DNA of 28,326 bases from Parietichytrium sp. I65-24A (Eukaryota > Sar > Bigyra > Thraustochytrida > Thraustochytriidae). The notes under the pieces are model-generated. The model did not search any database and was not told where the DNA came from. It saw only the letters and a program-made list of their open reading frames with translations. The stretch's first letter is position 1, and each line of letters starts with the position of its first letter. The position numbers and the translations under genes were made by a program. Where the stretch lies: positions 1 to 28,326 of the forward strand of contig BLSF01000150.1 of the NCBI GenBank assembly GCA_012862575.1, given 5' to 3'. Shown piece after piece: positions 18,666-27,273 of the stretch.

Positions 18666-21463
18666 GGCTAGTTACTAGCACTTTGATCAACTCGTACACA
18701 TTTCGATACCGTCGATTACGGTTGGAGAAAAGTGTCCGGCGAGAGCAGAGTGGTCACGGTCACCGTCTCCGTCACTGTCCAGAGATTGATAGACGGAGGA
18801 GGCATTTGCGAGGCGATTGCGCCAATCGACTCCCTTTTCATTGTCATTGTCGTGTTCTGTTTCTTTTTCTTTTTCTTTTTGAACTGAAAGTTGTTATCTA
18901 TTTATTTGTGTTGCAATGCTCTCGCGACGCGTGCTGCCAGCCATCGAACCATCACTTACACAGATTTTAGAACTTGTTCATCACCAAGTTCAAGTTACCG
19001 GTAACGACGACGGCGAGGTGCTAGCGACGCTATCAACACAAACAGTAGGACTAAGAGGTGCTGGGTACTGGTCGCGGTGCTTGTACTAAAAAGACTGAGG
19101 AATGATTGTCATGAGTATAGCGGAGAGTGCGAAGAGGGAAGAGATGGGAAGAATGCGAAGAGCCTGCACTTGAAAATGAGCTGATTTTGTGAAGGCTCTT
19201 GCAGTGCAGCTGTTTACCTTGCTGGACTGACGGTAGAGATGACGAAGAGACTTGCGTTCAAAAGTGTCCTGTAAGAGCGTNCCAGCCTGAGCAGACATAT
19301 CACATATCCCCTTGGGGGCCAGAAGTGCAGCTGTGAAATGTAGAGTGTGTTTTAAACAGGGAGCCTAAGCTGGCCAAAGGAGCAGCAAATGCCACAGCGA
19401 GTCGCACCCGATCCAGATCAACGCCACTTTCTCCTCGGGCCAACGAACACGGATTGGGGGGGTAAAGCTCGAGCGAAACGTAGACGAGTGAGATCGCTGC
19501 AAACTCGGGTTAATGTTGTCTTTATCGGAAGGCGAAAGAGTCATCAAGCCTGTGTATAGGATTAGAAAAAGATATCAAAGCCAATCCTAATCTTTCGCTT
19601 CTGTGCAGTATGGCTCATTCAATTGAAAGACTTGGAAAGCCATGAGCTTAATTTGCCACTCGGTCCAAAATTCAAGACACTGGGCGTTCCGAACGGCAAT
19701 ATTTGACATGCTGGAAGGCATGCTCCTCTTTCTTAGTTTTCTTTCCTCGCATCGAAGAAAGGATTGTGCACCGCGGTGCCAACCTCTTGTTCGCTCTAAC
19801 CGTAAGCTACTTCCCGACCCTCGAAGCTCCCAGAGTGGATTTTCTTTCAGCTAAAGACAGTGCATCTCGACGAATGATAAAATACATGCCACGCATCGCC
19901 AGTCTCGGTGCACGACGGCAATGCGATGCCACAAAAGACCAGAACCAGAAGAAATTGCGAGCAGTTGCGAGCTCCGCCACAAGATGCCTCATGAAAAATA
20001 CTTAGTCTTAGTCTTTTGAAACCTTGCAAACAAGCTCGGAAGCTTCCGAGCATGGAGAGTGCAATCTTGCTTGAATCGTTTCCTTTCGGTTGTTCATTTC
20101 ACCTGTCCTCATCATTATTGATGGTGATGGGGTTGTCGTTGTTGTTGTTGAAAAGTTGCTGTAAGTTATTTCTCAACGTCCCTTTTCCCTTCATCATCAC
20201 ATCTCATCGCCAATTGACCTCCTTGGAGGCGCAATCTTTTCTTGTAACAACACTTCAACTCCTCGCCGCATAAATTGGAAGTCTGAATCTATGTGCGATT
20301 CACAACGGACCAGACTAATACAATTCATATCCCAACTACGCCCCTCATATCACCAACTACAATTTCGAAAAATACGCTCATCGTATTTAGAACTACGATT
20401 TCGTATCTTTCTTACGTAGCAATCACTACTCGATTCCTCTATATGCCGTAGTCGAGGAATACAGCAGCCATCCAGAACAATAGCAGCCACCGACACAGAG
20501 GGAGGAGGAGCCACAGCGGAACGTTCCGAGAACATTGCGCGTACCCCCCGCTGTACGCAGCCCGCGCAGCCTTGTTCCCGCTCCATCCGCGGAGAGTTCG
20601 CGGATTGTTCCGCGAGAGAGTGGGCGACTAGGGAAATAATTAAAGAAAAAGGATAGTTGGCTGCCCTGCCCCATCCTGCCCCCCCCCCAAAAAAAACACG
20701 GCGAAAAATCCAGGTCGTGATTTCGTGCGCGCCTCCCTTGAATCGAGTACGGAGTAAGCGCGCAGTCAGGAGATACACTAGTAATCGGCCGGCATATCTC
20801 ACGTGCGCTCGCAGCTGTACTCGCGCGGTATAAAGAAAGAAAGGCTTTAGTTGAATTACCTGCATTTTGACGGTGATTTCTCGCCGTCGTGTGTCGGTTT
20901 CCTTGCGCAGAAAAGCTCGCGAGAAAGGGAATTTGGTTTGCTTTTGAAAATTGGCAGGCGATTGCTATACTTGCGATACTTGATCTGTTTGATCTGCGAT
21001 TGAAACGCTTCAAATTTGGAAATTAAGGGCTGAAAATTACGTGGTGTGGTTGCAGGGATTGTAAGGATTGCAAAAAGTCTGGAACGGTTGTCGTCGCATC
21101 GCGTGCGCGACTGAGCTATTGGAGCTATCGGAGCTTCGGTTCTGGAGCTTCGTAGTTGGACGTGTGGATCTAAGTCTTTTGTGACAGTTAATCAAGGAAA
21201 TTTTGTCCGTCTGCTAAAGGCGAGAGTGAAGAAGTATATTAGCGCTCTTTCCCGCGAGACATTGATCGAGAGAAGCAAAGTACAGCCCACAAAGAGAAGA
21301 AAAGAAAAAGAAGAGAAAGCAAACTCCTCCCCGATCGAAAAAAGTATTTGCGCCGAAAAAACTTTCGCCGCACAGTGGCAGAGTGAGAGAAAAAGAACAA
21401 GATCAAGTACAAAAACCTACTACCTACACACATCTATCCGGAATCTCCATCGCTCTTAACGCC

Positions 21464-23695
21464 ATGGCGTCCAAAGTTATTTATCGCTTCAAATCCATGA
21501 ACGACCTCAGCACCGTTAAATTCTATGGAAATTACATTACTCTTGGAGATCTCATTGCGAAGGTTGTGGAGCAGCGCCGCTTGAGCAGGCAGCAAGCAGA
21601 TTTTGAGCTTCTGGTCAGCAATGACCAAACCAAGGAAGTGTATCGCGGGGAAGACACAAAGATCCCAAAAAACAGCAGGCTCATCATCAACAAGGTCAAC
21701 TCTGCGTACGGAGTATTGGCTCGCATGCGCGGCGAAGGCAATGCGTCTGGCTCAGCAGCTCGCAAAGAATCAAGCGCTGCAACCGAGTCGTTCGATGAAG
21801 GCAAGGCCTTTGGTGGAGATGTTTTTGATTCTGGTTCCGCCCCTGCATCTCAGAGCAACGATGTCGTGAAGAAGCTCGCTGAGCTTGCTGCTAGCAGGTC
21901 CCGACAGACCCAGGAGATGAACCGCCAGGCCAAACGGTTGAGTGGCACCGCAGTGCAAGGGGCAGGGCGCGGCGCCGGTCGTGGCGTGCCGCAGATGAAT
22001 GCGCAGCGACAGCAAGAACAAGCTCGCAGAGCCAACATTGGAATTCCTCGAAATTACCTCACCTCCGTGACCAATGAGGCTGGGGAGGGCGACGGTGCTG
22101 CGGGCAACGAGCAAAAGCCCGCTAGCGTGGGAGGCTGGGGAGGGCTCAAGTTTCAGTCCGACGCTGCAAAGTTCGACAAGCGTGTGAAAGAGCGAGGCGG
22201 GGTGACCAACAAGCTTAGCGATGATGAAGTACGGAAGCGTATCGACCCAAATGACATCCCCGAAGAGCTTCGGTGCTCATTGACGAAGAAATTAGTAAAA
22301 GATTGTTGCACTCTCCCGTGCTGCGGGCGCAACGTGTCTCTCGAAGATATTGAACAAGTCCTTGTTAAGAATTCATTTGTATGCCCTCTGTGCAAAGCCA
22401 CTGATATTTCGTCAGACAAGTTGAGAGCGAACTACGAAATCCGAAGCAAGGTTCAAGACTTCATTCGCGAGCAAAAAGATAAGCTCGAGAAGAACGCGGC
22501 TGTGGAAGCGGAGCGTGCAGCAGCAGCAGCGGAAAAGGAGCGCCAAGAGCGCCTTACCGAACTGAAATCTTTCAATCGCCCAGACGCCGTCATGGATCTC
22601 ACAACCGGTGGGTTTATGACAGAAGCTGACATGAACCGAAAGTCTTCTGTCGATGCTCCCGGCAGCGAAGATGCCGAACAAAAGCAGGATGGCGAGTCCG
22701 GCGCCAACACTGACGCTGGTAATGCCGCGAATGTCACCGATAATACTAAAAGTAACGATGGACCTCGTGCGCCGATTCTGAACGGACAACCTGTTGGTGA
22801 ATCAATCTCCCAGTACCTGGTGCCTCAGCCGGGCCAGGGCTCTTACGAAGCTCGTGGGAGGGATCCTTCGCCGCGCTCCTATGTCTCTGGCCGGGATGAC
22901 TATGCGCGTCGCGGTCCGGACGGCCCTCCGCCTAATGACTATGGTCGCAGAAATGACGGCTATGGAAGGAACCAGTACGACAATGGGGGACCCCGCCGTC
23001 CCCATTATCGAGATGACCGAAATTTCGGTCCTCCCGGCGCTGGTAGATTTCACGGTCCGCCTAATGGGGGCAGATACGGAGGGCCTCCGAACCCGAATGA
23101 AAGGTATCCGGAACCAGTCGATGGTCGCGCTGGTGGTATGCCGCCTGGACCTGGGCCTAGGGATGGGGAAAACAGGAGCCTTCCTCCATATGACGACTAC
23201 TATGACCAAGGCCCTCCGGATGGATATCACGGTGATGGCCGATTTCGTGGAGACAGGTACCCTCAGCAGAGGTTTGATCGTCGAGGTAGGGATGATTACT
23301 ATGATCGCCCAGGAGGCCGAGGCGGTCGTGGGAGATTCAACGGTGGAGGCGGTCCTCCTAGAGACGACTACAGCGAGAGAAGTTCGAGTCCCGGGCGTTA
23401 TCGCCGTGGCCGATCGCCCCCACGCCAGAGGTACCAAGAACCTGTGGAAGGCGACAGGCGTGAAAATGACGATGTGGCGCGCGACGATGCCTCACAAAAT
23501 GGCAGCGTTGGCGGCAACAGCCATGCAACCAACGAGCATCCACGTAACCGCCAGAACTGGAATAATCGCCGTGGAAACTTTCGAAATAATGGAAATCGTC
23601 AACGCCACGGAGGAAATCGCAACAGAGGAGGCTACGGTCACAACAGAGACAACGGGGGACGCGGTCGTGGGCGGAACCGTGGAGGCAGCTCCTGA
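21464..23695 (+). CDS. RBBP6-like DWNN-domain protein with degenerate RING and RGG tail
   Basis: The 743-aa single-exon protein starts at ATG 21464 in a good context (GCCATGG). The in-frame ATG at 21383 only adds leader-derived residues. Residues about 3-80 form the ubiquitin-like DWNN domain (VIYRFKSMNDLSTVKFYG through RLIINKVNS). The family (RBBP6, SNAMA, yeast Mpe1) couples mRNA 3'-end cleavage and polyadenylation with ubiquitin ligase activity in the nucleus. The motif GIPRNYL (193-199), normally just after the CCHC zinc knuckle, is present, but the knuckle is not. The RING/U-box region (271-310) keeps C271, C286/C287, C307 and C310 but lacks several zinc ligands. The C-terminal third is Gly/Arg/Tyr/Pro-rich with RGG and RS dipeptides, as in RNA-binding tails. 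AATAAA lies about 100 bp past the stop. Confidence 0.88.
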   Translation: MASKVIYRFKSMNDLSTVKFYGNYITLGDLIAKVVEQRRLSRQQADFELLVSNDQTKEVYRGEDTKIPKNSRLIINKVNSAYGVLARMRGEGNASGSAARKESSAATESFDEGKAFGGDVFDSGSAPASQSNDVVKKLAELAASRSRQTQEMNRQAKRLSGTAVQGAGRGAGRGVPQMNAQRQQEQARRANIGIPRNYLTSVTNEAGEGDGAAGNEQKPASVGGWGGLKFQSDAAKFDKRVKERGGVTNKLSDDEVRKRIDPNDIPEELRCSLTKKLVKDCCTLPCCGRNVSLEDIEQVLVKNSFVCPLCKATDISSDKLRANYEIRSKVQDFIREQKDKLEKNAAVEAERAAAAAEKERQERLTELKSFNRPDAVMDLTTGGFMTEADMNRKSSVDAPGSEDAEQKQDGESGANTDAGNAANVTDNTKSNDGPRAPILNGQPVGESISQYLVPQPGQGSYEARGRDPSPRSYVSGRDDYARRGPDGPPPNDYGRRNDGYGRNQYDNGGPRRPHYRDDRNFGPPGAGRFHGPPNGGRYGGPPNPNERYPEPVDGRAGGMPPGPGPRDGENRSLPPYDDYYDQGPPDGYHGDGRFRGDRYPQQRFDRRGRDDYYDRPGGRGGRGRFNGGGGPPRDDYSERSSSPGRYRRGRSPPRQRYQEPVEGDRRENDDVARDDASQNGSVGGNSHATNEHPRNRQNWNNRRGNFRNNGNRQRHGGNRNRGGYGHNRDNGGRGRGRNRGGSS

Positions 23696-24071
23696 TTTGA
23701 AAAGTTTCATGACCAACCCTTTCACTCCGTTCCCTTCCGCGATCTTTTTGCTTATTCTTCCCCAGTTTTTTTTTAAACTTGTCGTGAATGAAAAAATAAA
23801 GAAAGAAAGAAAGAGATGTTATCCATCACCTTTCTGTTTGTATTTTCTTCTTCGTCTACTGTTTTTTTTCTTTCTCTGTTTGCATTAACTTCGAGACTAT
23901 TCATCTGAGCAAGGTGTGGGAGATTGCGCAAGCGTTCTACCTCACCGTGGCCCTTCGTACACATTGTCAAAGAGGAAGGAACAATATGATGTTGAAATGC
24001 TTGACAGTTCTACTATGATACTGAGGAAACTCCAAAGTTCCCATGGAATCTATTTGCAGCTCCTTATCGCA
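23696..24071. other. Convergent intergenic region
   Basis: This is the space between the stop codons of the convergent RBBP6-like and VAMP7-like genes, and it must hold both 3' untranslated regions. It contains the plus-strand AATAAA, T-rich runs at 23766-23774 and 23861-23868, and a GAAA run at 23800-23815. Confidence 0.6.
23795..23800 (+). terminator. Candidate polyadenylation signal of the RBBP6-like gene
   Basis: A perfect AATAAA lies 100 bp past the TGA of the RBBP6-like gene. T-rich sequence follows within about 60 bp. This is the only perfect plus-strand AATAAA in the convergent spacer. Confidence 0.5.
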
Positions 24072-24816
24072 TTAGCAGTCCTGGAAAGCCAACCCTCCGC
24101 ATGCAGATGCTGTGATCAAGTACACAACAGTGAGGAGAATGAGGATCATCGCGGTGTAAAACTTCACATTCTTCCACCAGAGGGCGTTACGCATTGTCTT
24201 GGAAGACTTTTCGAATTTGAAGGCAGCATGTTGAAGACGGTCTGTTTGATCGACCAGTAACTCGATTTTCTCGCCTCGCTGCAGCAGCTTTTCAATGTTC
24301 TCCACCATTGTGCCCTTGAGCTCGTCTACCTGATTTCGCACTTTGCCGATTGCGTCAGCGCCAGGCTCGCTGTAATACTCCATCTGTTTCCTGAGCACAC
24401 GAGAGAAATCATCGTTCATGGCGAATGCGATTGCAGCGTGTGCCGCTTCGATGGTATATGTAGCCAGGAAGCGCTCTTTGATGTCGTCCAGAAAGGCAAA
24501 CGGAATTCTCCTCTTCATGTGCTCATCCGTCAAGCACTATTTTAAATTTCTCGCAGAGAATCAGTATGACGGCACCAAGTCCTTCAAAAAGAGTTACCAT
24601 GTCTGCACTTACCAAAAAGATGACTCCGTCCTGCACGAGAAAGTGAAACGCGTAGTCATCATACACGTACGACATCTTCCCATCTTCCGCAAGAATCTTG
24701 CCCAGCAGAACGCGGGTAATAGTAGGAAAGTTTCCCGACGTGGCCGTGTACTCTGCCAACACTGTCCTCCCACACGCCACGAGCGAGTAAACAATCTTTC
24801 CCGTATCCGCGGACAT
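24072..24816 (-). CDS. VAMP7-type longin R-SNARE
   Basis: Two exons (24613-24816 and 24072-24536) join in phase 0 to give 222 aa, close to the 220 aa of VAMP7 proteins. Residues about 5-115 form the longin domain (GKIVYSLVACGRTVLAEYT; the junction reads VIFL then CLTDEHMKRR, as in the family). Residues about 127-187 form the R-SNARE helix, with the zero-layer arginine R155 in EKLLQRGEKIELLVDQT. A single C-terminal membrane anchor follows (about 194-215). The protein would sit on vesicle or endolysosomal membranes and pair with Q-SNAREs to drive fusion. The start ATG at 24814-24816 gives the standard longin N-terminus. An upstream in-frame ATG at 24903 would add a non-conserved Lys/Arg/Glu-rich leader. 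Confidence 0.93.
24537..24612 (-). other. Intron of the VAMP7-like gene (76 nt)
   Basis: On the minus strand the donor is GTAAGT (24612-24607) and the acceptor ends AATAG at 24537. It interrupts the longin domain between codons TTG and TGC in phase 0. Removing it restores the conserved family sequence across the join. Both introns placed in this window share the GTAAGT donor and are under 90 nt. Confidence 0.9.
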
Positions 24817-25412
24817 TTTCTCAACCTGTTCAACTTTCTCTCTCTCTCTTTTTCTCAATAATTGTGTGTGTTTCACAGGTCTCAGAGATTCAGTATTCCA
24901 CACTGATCAGACGGAGCGCATTGACACAGTAAGTTGACAGTCAGAACCATTTACCGCAAAACATTTCACATTTCGACGTTGCAAATACACTATTCTTTCG
25001 CAAAAGCTTTTCCCTCCCATGGCATACTTTTGAGAAGGCAGAGCTTTGATCCACTCTCGTTGCACACCACGCCAGCGACGCTCCTCTCCGGTACTTACGA
25101 TTACTGACTTATCGTTCCTTCAGTTTTAGGCCCTCACAAGACAACGCCGAACCCCCGCAGCTACAGCTCCCTCACAACAGCTTGGGTTTTGACAAGTCCT
25201 CGCTCTCTCAGAAGAAAAAAAAATCTCTCTCAGGTCACTCTTTTCTGCTAATAGTATCTATCTGTAGGATAGAGAGGCAGGCTATAATTAGTGTTGAGCT
25301 TTCAATAATCATAGTTGCCACTAGCGAAGAGAATAGGTTGTCATAATGTCGAATAAGACGCAGAGTAGAACGCTCTGAATCGCTCGTTTTGCAGGTCTCT
25401 TGGGCGACAGAA
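24817..25412. other. Intergenic region before the duplicated segment
   Basis: This stretch holds the 5' flank of the VAMP7-like gene (minus strand), with a CT run at about 24837-24850, and unique sequence up to the left edge of the tandem duplication. The minus-strand ORF at 25235-25597 crosses the duplication edge and shows no domain. Confidence 0.5.
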
Positions 25413-26341
25413 AGTTTTGGGAAAGCTGGAGACTTTTGCTGCTTGACTTTTGTGAAGGCCTGCCTTGCTTGCCTTTTGCAGAACATTTTTGGAAACAATT
25501 GGCTGTGTGGCCGACTTGGAGTTGTCCTTGAGGCTTCGCGCAAGAGAGTTTTTCTCCTTAACGTTTGATAATTGTTTGAAACAAATTCGTAAGCCAAATC
25601 AAAGTGTTTACAAGTTGCTTTTGCAAGTTCTTGGACTCAATAGAACAGAAGCATTTTTTGTTCTTAAACAAACTGGTTTGCTTTTGAATCATAAGCCACG
25701 ACGGGGAGCAAGTCCAAATCGGCCACTGCAGGTTGATCTTCACCAATTTCGAGTTGAGGAGTGAATGCCTCTTGTAATGAAAACCTGACAGGGGAATGAA
25801 CATTCGGGACCTGGAGTGTTTTCCGATCGTGGTTGCCAAAGATCGGCCAACGAAAGTCGAAACTTCAATCACTTCCTACTAAAGTTTAATAAATAACAAG
25901 GCGGCCTGATCCCGAGCACTCTAGCTAAAGCACATTGGCCTACAAAAGTGGGTGTCTCGGAGTCTTGATGCGTACCACCTGCTTGGAGCACCTTTATACC
26001 TGTCGCAGTCGCTCAGCGAACACGCATGCATGCCCTTTTGCGTTTACTCCTGGTCCATGTGGAGAGTGAGGATTCGGTCCCACACCAGGAAGGTAAGGTG
26101 TCCGCAGATCTCTTCTTCCCACACTGCGGAGCAGCCGCGTCAAAACGCGTCGCATCGCATTCTATCGCAGTGACGTCGCGCTCGGCGGACAAACCCGTCA
26201 ACCATTCAGGACTGCATTCTGATTTGCTAAGAACAGAAAAACTGCATTCCGATACGAATGGCACGCTGTGCGAGTTGGGGTCCCCTTCGCACTTCCGATT
26301 CAAGCTCGAGTCCTTTGGCGGCAGCAGCCTGGTTTCATCTT
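25413..26341. repeat. Tandem duplication, left copy
   Basis: The left copy of a unit of about 932 bp that recurs immediately to the right. It consists of about 600 bp matching the 3' flank of the zinc-finger gene, followed by about 330 bp matching that gene's C-terminal coding tail. Offsets measured at several anchors (25749/26681, 26011/26943, 26101/27033) are all 932 bp. The finger array itself is absent from this copy. An N at 26343 lies directly at the junction with the right copy. Confidence 0.93.
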
Positions 26342-26804
26342 CNAACGTTTTGGGAAAGCTGGGGACTTTTGCTGCTTGACTTCTGTGAAAGCCTTGCTTG
26401 CCTTTTGCAGAACATTTTTGGAAACAATTGGATGTGTGGCCGACTTGGAGTTGTCCCTCAGGCTTCGCGCAAGAGAGGTTTCTTCTCCTTAACGTTTGAT
26501 AAATTTTTTGACACAAATTCGTAAGCCAAATCAAAGTGTTTACCAGTTGCTTTTGCAAGTTTTTGGAATCAATAGAACAGAAGCATTTTTTGTTCTTAAA
26601 CAAACTGGTTTGCTTTTGAATCATAAGCCACGACGGGGAGCAAGTCCAAATCGGCCACTGCAGGTTGATCTTCACCAATTTCGAGTTGAGGAGTGAATGC
26701 CTCTTGTAATGAAAACCTGACAGGGGAATGAACATTCGGGACCTGGAGTGTTTTCCGATCGTGGTTGCCAAAGATCGGCCAACGAAAGTCGAAACTTCAA
26801 TCAC
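26013..26804 (-). pseudogene. Chimeric ORF: zinc-finger gene 3' flank fused to a copy of its C-terminal tail
   Basis: This minus-strand ORF of 263 residues includes one undetermined residue. Residues 1 to about 153 are translated from sequence that is only 3' flank in the neighbouring zinc-finger gene. The last 110 or so residues (from EDETRLLPP to the shared end SKRKRACMRVR) match the C-terminal tail of the zinc-finger protein, with about 14 differences. No zinc finger is present. It is best read as a partial gene copy lacking the finger array, with an accidental in-frame extension. If the single N at 26343 marks a collapsed gap, a full second zinc-finger gene could be missing instead. Confidence 0.6.
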
Positions 26805-27273
26805 TTCCTACTAAAGTTTAATAAATAACAAGGCGGCCTGATCCCGAGCACTCTAGCTAAAGCACATTGGCCTACAAAAGTGGGTGTCTCGGAGTCTTGA
26901 TGCGTACCACCTGCTTGGAGCACCTTTATACCTGTCGCAGTCGCTCAGCGAACACGCATGCATGCCCTTTTGCGTTTACTCCTGGCCCGTGTGGAAAGTG
27001 AGGATTTGTTCCCGCACCAAGAAGTTGAGGTGTCCGCAGATCTCTTCTTCCCACACTGCGGAGCAGCCGCGTCAAAACGCGTCGCATCGCACTCGATCGC
27101 AATGACGTCGCGCTCAGTGGACAGACCCACCAACCATTCAGGACTGCATTCTGATTTGCTAAAAACAGAAAAACTACATTCCGATACGAATGGCACGCTG
27201 TGCGAGTTGGGGTCCCCTTCACACTTCCGATCCAAACTCGAGTCCTTATGCGGCAGCAGCATGGTTTCATCAT
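26346..27273. repeat. Tandem duplication, right copy
   Basis: The right copy of the roughly 932-bp unit. Its right part (26945-27273) is the C-terminal tail coding region and stop of the zinc-finger gene; its left part is that gene's 3' flank. Similarity to the left copy ends at about 27273, inside the tail. Bases 26569-26985 match 25637-26053 without a difference. Confidence 0.93.

Larger units (their letters stand above)
17659..21463. other. Long intergenic region with simple repeats and weak ORFs
   Basis: About 3.8 kb between the divergently placed B56 (minus) and RBBP6-like (plus) genes. It contains a plus-strand coding-like stretch at 17733-18028, GACA and TGTC tetranucleotide runs at 18263-18310 and 18540-18650, GGTCA pentamer copies near 18368-18391, a CTTTTT tract near 18855-18885, a single N at 19282, and a C-run/A-run at 20682-20697. 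The ORF at 20426-21013 (minus) overlaps the probable promoter of the RBBP6-like gene and lacks any domain. The purine-rich stretch at 21285-21400 is probably that gene's 5' leader. Confidence 0.5.

Noticed and set aside
20426-21013. 195-codon minus-strand ORF upstream of the RBBP6-like gene
   Set aside because: Ser/Arg/Ala-rich without a motif, crosses a C-run/A-run, and lies in the likely promoter.
22794-23888. 364-codon plus-strand ORF within the RBBP6-like gene
   Set aside because: Shifted frame of the Gly/Arg-rich tail, Met/Thr-rich with no domain; the DWNN frame is clearly the real one.
25465-25764. Plus-strand ORF of 99 codons in the left duplicate (66 codons at 26496-26696 in the right), followed by AATAAA in both copies
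   Set aside because: Differences between copies in this frame are amino-acid changing and the two copies start differently; no domain, so coding is not supported, although the shared AATAAA was worth noting.
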